A stretch of 64,000 nucleotides of DNA from RYN-230 sp963720645 (GTDB taxonomy: Bacteria > Actinomycetota > Actinomycetes > Streptosporangiales > Streptosporangiaceae). Under the pieces are notes generated by a model that was given only the letters and a program-made list of their open reading frames with translations, did no database searches and was not told where the DNA came from. Position numbers and translations under genes: made by a program. Location of the stretch: contig CAVRFX010000016.1 of NCBI GenBank assembly GCA_963720645.1, positions 248,001-312,000 on the forward strand, given 5' to 3'. Positions 54,930 through 63,689 of this stretch are shown here, piece by piece; within the stretch, counting starts at the first letter, position 1, and each line of letters begins with the position of its first letter.

Positions 54930-56110
54930 CCCTGCTCGGCTGGATCATCTTCATCTTCGCCCTGCTCTTCTCGATCATGCTGCACGAGGCGGGGCACTTC
55001 GCCACGGCGAAGAGGTTCCGGATGAAGGTCACCCAGTTCTTCGTGGGCTTCGGCCAGACCGTGTGGTCCCGCGTGCGGGGCGAGACCGAGTACGGCGTCA
55101 AGGCCATCCCGGCCGGCGGTTTCGTGAAGATCGTCGGCATGACCGCGCTGGAGGACGTGGATCCCGAGGACGAGGCGCGGTCCTTCCGCCGGCAGCCGGC
55201 CTGGCAGCGGATGATCGTGCTGGCCGCCGGGTCCTTCATGCACTTCGCGCTGGCCTTCGTGCTGTTGTTCATCCTGGCCGTGGGGATCGGCCTGTCTAAC
55301 ACCAACTCCTCCACGATCGGGGCCATCGACCCCTGCGTGCCCACCAACATCAACGCCACCAGCTGCGCCAAGTCCGATCCCGCGTCCCCTGCGGTCAAGG
55401 CGGGGTTCCGCAACGGTGACAAGATCATTGCGCTCGGCGGCACGCGCGTGCACACCTGGAACCAGCTGGGCGCGGCGATCCGCGAGCAGAAGCCGGGCAC
55501 CCCGGTCACGGTCGTCGTGCTCCGGGACGGCCACCGCGTGACCTTGCATCCGTCGCTGGCCGTGGTCAACGGGCGCAAGGGCTCCTACCTCGGCATATCC
55601 CCGGCGGTGCTGTACGTGACGGTGAACCCGATCCGCGGGGTGACCTACGCGGGCTCGGAATTCGGCCAGATCGTCGTGGGCTCGGTGCAAGCCCTCGGCA
55701 GCATCCCCAAGGCCATTCCCGAGCTGTTCGCGAAGAACCGGAGCAGCACCGCGGGCGGCAACGTGACCAGCGTGGTGGGCGCCGGGGAGTACACCGGCCA
55801 GGCGTTCGCGGCCAAGGTCGGCTGGCAGACCAAGGTCTCGATCGTGCTGTTCATCGTCATCTCGCTGAATATCTTCGTCGGCCTGTTCAACCTGCTTCCG
55901 CTGCTCCCGCTGGACGGCGGCCACCTGGCCGTCGTCATCTACGAGCAGATCCGGACCTGGATCGCCCGGCTCCGGCGGCGGCCGGACCCGGGGCTGGTCA
56001 ACATGCGCAAGCTTCTCCCGGTCAGCGTCGGGGTATTTGCTCTGCTGGTCGGGTTCGGGCTCCTGCTGATCATGGCGGACCTCGTGAACCCGGTCCACAT
56101 ACCCCAGTGA
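54926..56110 (+). CDS. rseP: M50 site-2 protease (RseP/Rip1 type)
   Basis: 394 residues, intact. Zinc-binding HEAGH in the first helix (LLFSIMLHEAGHFATAKRF), a PDZ-like domain at about residues 150-230 (FRNGDKIIALGGTRV), and LPLLPLDGGHLAVVIYE in the C-terminal helices. Cleaves membrane anti-sigma factors or other regulators. Coupled to dxr by an ATGA overlap, a conserved actinobacterial order. Confidence 0.95.
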   Translation: MTLLGWIIFIFALLFSIMLHEAGHFATAKRFRMKVTQFFVGFGQTVWSRVRGETEYGVKAIPAGGFVKIVGMTALEDVDPEDEARSFRRQPAWQRMIVLAAGSFMHFALAFVLLFILAVGIGLSNTNSSTIGAIDPCVPTNINATSCAKSDPASPAVKAGFRNGDKIIALGGTRVHTWNQLGAAIREQKPGTPVTVVVLRDGHRVTLHPSLAVVNGRKGSYLGISPAVLYVTVNPIRGVTYAGSEFGQIVVGSVQALGSIPKAIPELFAKNRSSTAGGNVTSVVGAGEYTGQAFAAKVGWQTKVSIVLFIVISLNIFVGLFNLLPLLPLDGGHLAVVIYEQIRTWIARLRRRPDPGLVNMRKLLPVSVGVFALLVGFGLLLIMADLVNPVHIPQ

Positions 56111-56262
56111 GCGGGATGCGGAACGGCGGGTCCGCCCGGGATGTTCTGGCCCGGGGCGGTGGTTGGTGCGAGTGGTGCGGACGAGACGAACGCAGACATC
56201 CGGATAACGTGACCCTTCGGCTAAGACACCCTTTGACCGGACACAGTGAGGGATAAAGGATC

Positions 56263-57426
56263 ATGACGATTGATCTAGGCATGCCACAGCCCGCGGTCGA
56301 GCCCCTGGCGCCGCGGCGGAAGTCGCGCCAGATCATGGTGGGCAAGGGGAAGCACGCCGTTGCGGTGGGTGGCGGGGCGCCCGTGTCGGTGCAGTCGATG
56401 ACGACCACGGTGACCGCGGACGTGAACGCCACGCTGCAGCAGATCGCCGAGCTGACCGCGTCGGGCTGCCAGATCGTCCGGGTCGCGGTGCCGTCGCAGG
56501 ACGATGCGGACGCGCTGCCGGAAATTGCCCGCAAGTCACAGATCCCGGTGATCGCGGACATTCATTTCCAGCCGAAGTACGTGTTCGCCGCCATCGACGC
56601 GGGCTGCGGCGCGGTCCGGGTTAACCCCGGCAACATCAAGGCGTTCGACGACAAGGTCGCCGAGATCGCCCGCGCGGCGTCCGCGGCCGGGACCCCGATC
56701 AGGATCGGCGTGAACGCGGGCTCGCTCGACAAGCGCCTGCTGGCCAAGCACGGCCGGGCTACCGCCGCGGCCCTGGTGGAGTCGGCGCTGTGGGAGTGCT
56801 CCCTGTTCGAGGAGCACGGCTTCACCGACATCAAGATTTCCGTGAAGCACCACGACCCGGTCGTGATGATCGCGGCGTACCGGCAGCTGGCCCAGGCCTG
56901 TGACTATCCGCTGCATCTCGGGGTGACCGAGGCCGGCCCGGCCTTCCAGGGCACGGTCAAGTCCGCGGCCGCGTTCGGCGCGCTGCTCGCCGAGGGGATC
57001 GGCGACACGATCCGGGTGTCGCTGTCCGCGCCGCCGGTCGAGGAGGTCAAGGTGGGCACGGCGATCCTCGAGTCGCTCGGCCTGCGGGACCGCGGCCTGG
57101 AGATCGTGTCCTGCCCGTCCTGCGGCCGCGCCCAGGTGGATGTGTACACGCTGGCGGACCAGGTCACCGCGGGCCTTGAGGGCCTGGAGGTGCCGCTGCG
57201 TGTGGCGGTGATGGGCTGCGTCGTCAACGGCCCCGGCGAGGCCCGCGAAGCGGACCTGGGTGTCGCCTCCGGCAACGGCAAGGGGCAGATCTTCGTCAAG
57301 GGTGAGGTCATCAAGACCGTGCCGGAGTCGCAGATCGTGGAGACCCTCATCGAGGAGGCCATGAAACTGGCCGAGGCCATGCCCGGCGGCCTGCCCCCGG
57401 CCGCGCCCGAGGTCAGCGTTTCCTGA
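56263..57426 (+). CDS. ispG: 4-hydroxy-3-methylbut-2-en-1-yl diphosphate synthase
   Basis: 387 residues, intact. VSVQSMTTTVTADVNATLQQ, ADIHFQPKYVFAAIDAG, VNPGNIKAFDDKVAE, and the 4Fe-4S Cys in SCPSCGRAQVDVY and MGCVVNGPGEAREADLG. Second-last MEP step. AAAGGA six bases upstream of the ATG; a 152-bp gap separates it from rseP. Confidence 0.97.
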   Translation: MTIDLGMPQPAVEPLAPRRKSRQIMVGKGKHAVAVGGGAPVSVQSMTTTVTADVNATLQQIAELTASGCQIVRVAVPSQDDADALPEIARKSQIPVIADIHFQPKYVFAAIDAGCGAVRVNPGNIKAFDDKVAEIARAASAAGTPIRIGVNAGSLDKRLLAKHGRATAAALVESALWECSLFEEHGFTDIKISVKHHDPVVMIAAYRQLAQACDYPLHLGVTEAGPAFQGTVKSAAAFGALLAEGIGDTIRVSLSAPPVEEVKVGTAILESLGLRDRGLEIVSCPSCGRAQVDVYTLADQVTAGLEGLEVPLRVAVMGCVVNGPGEAREADLGVASGNGKGQIFVKGEVIKTVPESQIVETLIEEAMKLAEAMPGGLPPAAPEVSVS

Positions 57427-57474
57427 CGGCCGCGGCGCCGCTGCCCGGCCGCCGGCCGGTTCCGCCCAGCCGAC

Positions 57475-58284
57475 CTAGCCGACCTGGCCGTCGGGCTCGC
57501 CGTCGGCCAGCACGAGCTCGCCCACACGCTCGCGGAGCAGGGCCCGGGCCTCCTGGTGAAGCAGGCCGTCGGTGATGAACGTGTCCACCTCGTCCAGCCC
57601 GGCGAACGAGCTCAGCCCGACGATGCCCCATTTCGTGTGATCCGCGACGACCGTGACCCGCCGGGCCCCGTGCACGAAGGCCCGGTTGGTCTCCGCTTCC
57701 GCGAGGTTCGGCGTGGTGAGGCCCGCGACCGGGTCAATACCGTGACAGCCCAGGAAAAGCAGGTCCACGTGCAGGGAGCGGATCGCGATGTCCGCGATGG
57801 GGCCGACCAGCGCGTCTGAGGGGGTGCGGACCCCCCCGGTGAGCACGACCTGGGGGGTGGCGCCGAACTGGCCGGCGGCCCGCGGCGCCCCGAAGATGCT
57901 CGCCACCCGGACCGAATTAGTCACGATCGTCAGCCCCGGCACGTCCAGCAGCTGCTGGGCCAGGGCGAAGGTGGTGGTCCCCGCGGACAGCGCGATCGCG
58001 GTGCCGGGCGTGACCAGCTCCGCCGCGGCCCGGGCGATGGCCTCCTTCTGCGGCTGTTCCAGCACCGACTTGGCCTCGAAGCCGGGCTCATGACTGCTCG
58101 GCGAGCCGGGCAGCACCGCACCGCCGTGCACCTTCTCGATCAGCCCGGCCTGGGCGAGGGCCTCGAGGTCACGGCGGATGGTCATGTCCGACACGCCGAG
58201 CCGCTGCGTCAGATCGCTGACCCGTGCGCTCCCGGCCCGGCGGATGTCGTCCAGGATCAGCGACTGTCGGTGTCTGGCGAGCAT
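57475..58284 (-). CDS. DeoR family transcriptional regulator
   Basis: 269 residues. N-terminal DeoR HTH (RVSDLTQRLGVSDMTIRRDL, GLIEKVHGGAV) then a DeoR sugar-phosphate-binding domain (ALSAGTTTFALAQQL, LTGGVRTPSDALVGP, FLGCHGIDPVAGLTTPNLAE). Divergent from the sugar ABC transporter and its likely controller. Confidence 0.92.
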   Translation of the reverse strand: MLARHRQSLILDDIRRAGSARVSDLTQRLGVSDMTIRRDLEALAQAGLIEKVHGGAVLPGSPSSHEPGFEAKSVLEQPQKEAIARAAAELVTPGTAIALSAGTTTFALAQQLLDVPGLTIVTNSVRVASIFGAPRAAGQFGATPQVVLTGGVRTPSDALVGPIADIAIRSLHVDLLFLGCHGIDPVAGLTTPNLAEAETNRAFVHGARRVTVVADHTKWGIVGLSSFAGLDEVDTFITDGLLHQEARALLRERVGELVLADGEPDGQVG

Positions 58285-58811
58285 CCTGGACCTTCCTTAC
58301 CCCCTGGGACGGGAACGACGGCGGGCGCAGCCGACCTGTGATGACGCCGGAACCGGATCTTTATATCTTGTGCGTTGACGAGCGACTCTGTGTGTTTTAG
58401 CTTAAGGCTCCAACAAGGCGCACATCGTTCTCGATCTTGAACCCGAATGAGAGCGCTAACCTGGGGGGCGTAGCCAGCCGCCGCCTGGGCGCCCTGAGTA
58501 TGGCTGAGCACCGGAGCTCTGCGGCCGCCCAGCCTCGGAATGCGACAACGGATTCGAGGACAGGCGATGCAGCGAGTGCGGTCGGCGTCTGCTGCTGGCC
58601 GCGTTCCCCGGCATGGCCCGGGCGGCGGCGGCGATCCCGGCGCTCAGCGTGGGCAGAGGCAGCCTTGCCGCCCCAGCGGTGCTCGCGGGATGACCCGTGA
58701 GGGCGCAGTATGGGCGGCCCGGCCCGGGGGCCGGGTCCCTCCCGAGTTTTCTGGCGCGCCGCGCCGTGGCGTCACGCCGAGTACCGAGGTAATTCTCCTG
58801 GAGGTAGATAC
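58285..58811. other. 527-bp divergent regulatory region
   Basis: No convincing gene; the short open frames have ordinary GC-biased composition without ribosome sites. Holds the promoter at 58375-58403 and a long possible leader of ~400 nt. Repeated TGTGCGTT / TGTGTGTTT at 58370 and 58389 may be the DeoR operator. Confidence 0.5.
58375..58403 (+). promoter_or_regulatory. sigma70-like promoter of the sugar transporter
   Basis: TTGACG (58375-58380), 17-base spacer, TAGCTT (58398-58403). Start of transcription would lie ~400 nt before the first gene. Confidence 0.6.
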
Positions 58812-59963
58812 ATGAAGATCGACCCCAAGGTCAACGAGGCTGTCGAGACCTTGAACATGAAGGACGGCCCGACCCGCCGTCGGCTGCTCAGCGGGGCCGG
58901 CCTGGTTAGTGCCTCCGCGGCCGCGGCGGGGCTCCTGGCCGCCTGCTCGTCCAGCACTCCGGCCTCCTCGGCCGCCACGGGCGCCGCCGGTAACTTCCCG
59001 AAGACGCCCGCCTGGCAGTTCTGGTACGTCAACCACGTCACCACGAACCCGTTCTTCGTGCCCACCCAGTACGGCTTCCAGGACGCGGCCGCACTGCTCG
59101 GCCTGCCCACCCCCAAGTGGGGCGGCTCGCAGAACTCCCTCACCTCGGAGATGGTGAGCTACTTCAACACCGCGATCTCCGCCAAGGCGGCCGGGATCGC
59201 CTATGCGGGGATTGACGCCACCTCGTTCACCACCCCCGTGGCGAACGCGATGAAAGCGGGCATCCCGGTGCTCAGCTACAACGCCGACGGCCTGGTCAAG
59301 AAGGGTGTCCCGGACATCGGCACCAACCGGCTGGCCTACGTCGGCCAGGCGCTCTACATCTCCGGCCAGCAGCTGGGCAACAAGATCAAGCAGCTGATCC
59401 CGGGCGGCGGGGATATCGCCATCTTCATCGCCACGCCCGGCTCCGGCAACATCCAGCCCCGCTACGACGGCGCGGTCTCCGTGCTCGGCAGCAGCTACAC
59501 CGTGCACGAGGTCGCGACCGGCGCAGCGACCGGCCAGGAACTGTCGGCGGAGAAGGCGTTCCTGACCGGCCACAAGTCGATCAAGGGCGCGTTCGCGGTA
59601 GACGCGGGCTCGACCCAGAACCTCGGCCAGGCGCTGGGCGAGACCGGCCTGAAGGTCCCGAACGGCGGGTTCGACACCACGCCGACCACGCTGTCCAACA
59701 TCCAGGCCGGCAAGACCGACTTCACCATCTACCAGGACCCCTACATGCAGGGCTTCCTGCCGACCATGTACTTCTACCTGTACAACATCTCGGGTGGCAC
59801 GGTCACCCCGGCCGACACCGACACCGGCCTGACGTTCATCACCAAGTCGAACGCGGCGCCGTTCACGAAGAGCAGCCGGTTCCAGGGCTCGACCAGCGCG
59901 CAGAAGTACATTCCGCGCCCGTCTGGTGCGATCAGCAACCCGGTTGCCACCACCAGCACCTGA
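58812..59963 (+). CDS. sugar ABC transporter substrate-binding lipoprotein
   Basis: 383 residues, GGAGG upstream of the ATG. Twin-Arg-like signal (PTRRRLLSGAGL) with lipobox LLAACSSS. A ribose/fructose-type periplasmic-binding fold (Peripla_BP_4): WYVNHVTTNPFFVPTQYGFQ, GIPVLSYNADGLV, TIYQDPYMQGFLPTMYFY. Ligand unknown; probably a pentose or hexose, given the CUT2-type partners. Followed by a hairpin and permease. Confidence 0.92.
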   Translation: MKIDPKVNEAVETLNMKDGPTRRRLLSGAGLVSASAAAAGLLAACSSSTPASSAATGAAGNFPKTPAWQFWYVNHVTTNPFFVPTQYGFQDAAALLGLPTPKWGGSQNSLTSEMVSYFNTAISAKAAGIAYAGIDATSFTTPVANAMKAGIPVLSYNADGLVKKGVPDIGTNRLAYVGQALYISGQQLGNKIKQLIPGGGDIAIFIATPGSGNIQPRYDGAVSVLGSSYTVHEVATGAATGQELSAEKAFLTGHKSIKGAFAVDAGSTQNLGQALGETGLKVPNGGFDTTPTTLSNIQAGKTDFTIYQDPYMQGFLPTMYFYLYNISGGTVTPADTDTGLTFITKSNAAPFTKSSRFQGSTSAQKYIPRPSGAISNPVATTST

Positions 59964-59994
59964 TATCCGGATATCGCGGGTACTGGCAGGCATG

Positions 59995-60046
59995 ACCGGC
60001 GGCGGGGCAGACTGGCTATTAACTGCCAGCCTGTCCTGCCGCCGGT
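59995..60046 (+). other. intercistronic hairpin after the binding-protein gene
   Basis: Outer arms ACCGGCGGCGGGGCAG (59995-60010) and CTGTCCTGCCGCCGGT (60031-60046) with an inner CTGGC/GCCAG stem. Same position as the hairpin in the family-5 operon. Confidence 0.65.
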
Positions 60047-60080
60047 TGACGTGGTGAGCTGAGGGGAAACTGGAGTCGAC

Positions 60081-61121
60081 ATGAGCGAGATCACCGAGCG
60101 CAGCCCGCAGACCGTATCGCCATCCGGGGGGCAACCCGCGCGGTCGAATCCGCTCGGCAGCGTGTTCGGGCTGCTGGCCCGGCAGCGCGAGGCGACGGTC
60201 TTCGTGGTGGCCGTCGTGCTGCTGCTCTACTTCGGTATCAGGTACAACTCCACGTTTGTCAGTTCGACGAACCTGGCCAACCTGCTGTCGGAGACCGCGG
60301 CGCCGATCATCATCATCGCGATCGGCGAGGTGTTCCTGCTGATCTGCGGGGAAATCGACCTGTCCGCCGGCTTCGTCTTCACGTTCGCGCCGTTCCTGAT
60401 GCACTACCTGATCGACTTCTACGGTGTGCCTGTCGTGCCCGCGATCATCATCTCGCTGCTGTTCGGCGTGGCGGTGGGCTGGGTCAACGGCTTCCTCACC
60501 GTCACCATGGGCCTGCCCTCGTTCATCACCACGCTGGGCACCGGCTTCATCCTGCTCGGCCTCACGCTGACCACGTCCCACGCCTACCCAGCCAACGTCC
60601 CGGCCTCCTCGGTGGGCATCGGGCGCTGGATCGGCGCGGCGCCGTGGGCTCAGTTCATCTGGGCGATCGTGCTCACCGCGATCTTCTACGTGGTGCTGAA
60701 CCGGACCAAGTGGGGCCTGTACACGGTCGCGACGGGCGGGAACCAGCTGGGTGCCCGCGAGTCCGGCATCAAGACCGGCCGGATCAAGTATGGCAACTTC
60801 ATGCTCTGCTCTACCCTGGGCGCGCTGGTGGGCCTGCAGAACGCGTTCTACACCAACACCATCGACCCGAGCGCGGGCGGATACCAGCCGATGTTCTACG
60901 CGGTGACCGCGGCGGTCATCGGCGGCACGGCGATGCTCGGCGGCCAGGGCACCATCCTCGGCGCGTTCCTCGGCGGGATCGTGCTCGCCACCCTCATCAA
61001 CGGCCTCAACGTCGCCGGGATCAGCGCCAACCCGCTGGACATCGTGTTCGGGCTGGCCATCCTGCTGTCCATGATCGCCAACGTCCGGCTCGCGCGGCTG
61101 CGGGCGGCAGGGAGGAACTGA
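60081..61121 (+). CDS. sugar ABC transporter permease (RbsC/FrcC type)
   Basis: 346 residues, eight to ten helices; BPD_transp_2 family. CGEIDLSAGFVFTFAPF and SGIKTGRIKYGNFMLCSTLG are conserved family segments. Its stop shares one base with the ATPase start (TGATG). Confidence 0.93.
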   Translation: MSEITERSPQTVSPSGGQPARSNPLGSVFGLLARQREATVFVVAVVLLLYFGIRYNSTFVSSTNLANLLSETAAPIIIIAIGEVFLLICGEIDLSAGFVFTFAPFLMHYLIDFYGVPVVPAIIISLLFGVAVGWVNGFLTVTMGLPSFITTLGTGFILLGLTLTTSHAYPANVPASSVGIGRWIGAAPWAQFIWAIVLTAIFYVVLNRTKWGLYTVATGGNQLGARESGIKTGRIKYGNFMLCSTLGALVGLQNAFYTNTIDPSAGGYQPMFYAVTAAVIGGTAMLGGQGTILGAFLGGIVLATLINGLNVAGISANPLDIVFGLAILLSMIANVRLARLRAAGRN

Positions 61122-61927
61122 TGACCGCAGAGCCCACGCCCACCGTGGCGGCCGACGGCAGTGGTGATGCGCTCCGGGTCGAGCACATCAACAAGCGGTT
61201 CGGCGCGGTGACCGCGCTGCACGACGTGAATCTCCACCTGGCCCAGGGCGAGGTGCTGGGCCTGCTGGGAGACAACGGCGCGGGCAAGTCCACGCTGATC
61301 AAGATCATGTGTGGCTTCCAGCCCCCCACCTCGGGCCGGATCGTCCTGGAGGGCAAGGAGATCACGCTGAAGTCGGTGGACCACGCCCGCTCGCTCGGCA
61401 TCGACACCGTGTACCAGGACCTGGCGCTGATCAACGAGCTCACCGTCTATCACAACATGTTCCTGAACCGGGAGCGGACCCGCTGGTCGCTGCTGTCCAA
61501 CCGGAGCATGCGGCGCACGGCCCAGGAGCAGCTCGACCGGATCGGGGTGAACATCCCCTCGGTCGACTCGGAGGTGGCCAAGCTGTCCGGCGGCCAGCGC
61601 CAGGCCATCGCGGTGGCCCGGGCGGTGACCTCGAACGCCAAGGTGCTGCTGCTGGATGAGCCGCTGGCGGCGATGGGCGCCAAGGAAGGGGCGATGATCC
61701 TGGAGCTGGTCAAGGACCTGAAGCGCGACGGCCAGGTCTCGATCATCATGATCATGCACAACTACGGCCAGGCTCTCGAGGTCTGCGACCGGATCAACCT
61801 GCTCCAGCACGGCGAGATCACCTTCGACAAGCTGGCCAAGGACACCTCGGTCCAGGAACTGAACGACATCGTCATCGAGGAGTACCGGCGGGCCCTGGCG
61901 GAGCAGCAGCGGCAGAAGTCAGCCTGA
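61121..61927 (+). CDS. sugar ABC transporter ATPase, single-domain (FrcA type)
   Basis: 268 residues. Walker A GDNGAGKST, Q-loop YQDLALINELTV, signature LSGGQRQAIAVARA, Walker B VLLLDEPLAAMGAKEG and H-loop MIMHN. It has one nucleotide-binding domain, unlike RbsA which has two, so it must dimerise. Confidence 0.94.
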   Translation: MTAEPTPTVAADGSGDALRVEHINKRFGAVTALHDVNLHLAQGEVLGLLGDNGAGKSTLIKIMCGFQPPTSGRIVLEGKEITLKSVDHARSLGIDTVYQDLALINELTVYHNMFLNRERTRWSLLSNRSMRRTAQEQLDRIGVNIPSVDSEVAKLSGGQRQAIAVARAVTSNAKVLLLDEPLAAMGAKEGAMILELVKDLKRDGQVSIIMIMHNYGQALEVCDRINLLQHGEITFDKLAKDTSVQELNDIVIEEYRRALAEQQRQKSA

Positions 61928-62044
61928 CCCATGTGACCCGCCCGCCGCGGCCCGGGCCTTACCGGCCGCGCCGCGGCGCCCGGCCAGGCGGCCGGCCAGG
62001 GCGGGCCGGCAGGGCGGGCCGGCACATCGGGCAAGATGACTGTC

Positions 62045-63640
62045 ATGCCAACGCGCCGCCGGATGAACGGGACCCGCCGGGTCTCCATGCCGCGACCCGC
62101 CCGCCGGGCCGCGCTGAGGACCGTGGCCCTGGCGGGCGCGGTCCTGCTGACCGTGGCGGGCTGCACATTGGGCCGGGCCGCGACGGGTTCGTCTCCGGCG
62201 GCCCCGGCGGCCGGCTCCTCGGGTACCGCGGCACCGGCGCTGCACTGGCATTCCTGCTCCGCGGGGGGTGCGAGCCTGCAGTGCGCCAGCCTCAGGGTGC
62301 CGCTCGACTACGCCCGGCCACGCGGCCGCACGATCACGCTGGCGCTGTCCCGGGTGGCGGCGACCGCGCCAGCCAGCCAGCAGCAGGGCGACCTGCTGGT
62401 CAACCCGGGCGGACCCGGCGGCAGCGGCCTCGGCCTCGCGGCGTCGGTCGCGGACGGCCTCAGCCCGGCGGTCGCCGCCGACTACAACATCATCGGCTTC
62501 GACCCGCGCGGGGTGGGGTCCAGCGTTCCCGCCCTGTCCTGCGATCCCTCCTTCTTCTCCGGGCTGCGCCCGGACTACGTCCCGTCCGGGGCGGCGGCGG
62601 AGCAGACCCTCATCAGCCGGGCCAGGAGCTACGCCGCGGACTGCGAGAAGCGCTACGGCTGGCTGCTGCCCTACATGACGTCGCAGGACTCAGCCCGGGA
62701 CATGGACTCGATCCGGGCCGCGCTCGGCGTCCCGAAGATCAGTTACTTCGGCTACTCCTACGGGACATACCTGGGCCAGGTGTACGCCACGCTGTTCCCG
62801 CACCATCTGCGCCGCATGGTCCTGGACAGCACGGTGGACCCGACCGGGGCGTGGTACGCCGACAACATCGCCCAGGATTATGCGTTCGAGGGCCGGATGG
62901 AGGCGTTTTTCGCCTGGGTCGCGGCGCACAACGCCACCTATGGGCTGGGCGCTACCCGGGAGGCAGTGGATCAGGCCTGGTACCGGGCCCGGGCGCGGCT
63001 CCAGGCCCACCCCGTGAACGGCCGGATCGGCGCCGACGATTTCGACGACACGTTCCTGGTGGGCGGGTACAGCAACGCGCTCTGGCCGGGCCTGGCTGCG
63101 GCCCTGGCCGCCTACCTGCGGGGCGGCGTCACCAGCCAGCTGGCCAGCCAGTACCAGGATGAGGGCGGGCAGAGCGAGAACGAGTTCGCCGTCTACAACG
63201 CGGTGGAGTGCAGTGACGTCAACTGGCCGCGGAGCTGGGCCAGGTGGAACTCCGACACCCGCCGGGTGTACCGGACCGCGCCGTTCCAGGCCTGGGACAA
63301 CGCCTGGTTCAACGCCGCCTGCGCGTTCTGGCCGGTGCATGGGCCCGCGCACCCGCTGCAGATCAAGGGGGCGGGGCTGCCGGGGATCCTGATGCTGCAG
63401 GGCACCCTGGACGCAGCCACCCCGTACGCGGGCGCGCAGGTCGCACACCGGCTGCTGCCCAGCGCCAGGATGGTGGTCGTCGAGGGCGGCGGCAACCACG
63501 GCCAGTCCCTCGCCCAGCCGCCCAATACCTGCGTCGATGGCTACCTGAACCGTTACCTGGCCACGGGTGCGCTGCCCAGCCGCCCGGGCCTCGTCAACGC
63601 CACCTGCCCGGCCCTGCCGCCGCCCCCGCCGAGCAGCTGA
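62045..63640 (+). CDS. secreted alpha/beta hydrolase lipoprotein (TAP-like / proline-iminopeptidase type)
   Basis: 531 residues. Lipobox VAGCTLG after VALAGAVLLTVAG. Oxyanion motif NPGGPGGSG, nucleophile in GYSYGTYLGQVYATLFP, acid in LDAATPYAG and His in GGGNHGQSLAQPPN. Homologues are secreted tripeptidyl/prolyl aminopeptidases of actinomycetes. CAAGAT lies seven bases before ATG 62045; ATG 62036 is also in frame. Confidence 0.88.
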   Translation: MPTRRRMNGTRRVSMPRPARRAALRTVALAGAVLLTVAGCTLGRAATGSSPAAPAAGSSGTAAPALHWHSCSAGGASLQCASLRVPLDYARPRGRTITLALSRVAATAPASQQQGDLLVNPGGPGGSGLGLAASVADGLSPAVAADYNIIGFDPRGVGSSVPALSCDPSFFSGLRPDYVPSGAAAEQTLISRARSYAADCEKRYGWLLPYMTSQDSARDMDSIRAALGVPKISYFGYSYGTYLGQVYATLFPHHLRRMVLDSTVDPTGAWYADNIAQDYAFEGRMEAFFAWVAAHNATYGLGATREAVDQAWYRARARLQAHPVNGRIGADDFDDTFLVGGYSNALWPGLAAALAAYLRGGVTSQLASQYQDEGGQSENEFAVYNAVECSDVNWPRSWARWNSDTRRVYRTAPFQAWDNAWFNAACAFWPVHGPAHPLQIKGAGLPGILMLQGTLDAATPYAGAQVAHRLLPSARMVVVEGGGNHGQSLAQPPNTCVDGYLNRYLATGALPSRPGLVNATCPALPPPPPSS

Positions 63641-63674
63641 CCGGCCTTGGCGGGCGTTCCTGATGACGGACAGA

Positions 63675-63689
63675 TACCCTGGGAGGGTG
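63675..63689 (+). promoter_or_regulatory. leaderless promoter -10 and GTG start
   Basis: TACCCT at 63675-63680, six bases (GGGAGG), then GTG 63687. Confidence 0.6.

Noticed and set aside
58437..58815. Short open frames on plus before the sugar binding protein
   Set aside because: No ribosome sites, no family features, overlapping frames of GC-rich filler.
57475..63640. Genomic island or prophage
   Set aside because: No integrase, transposase, att repeats or tRNA end; base composition like the rest.
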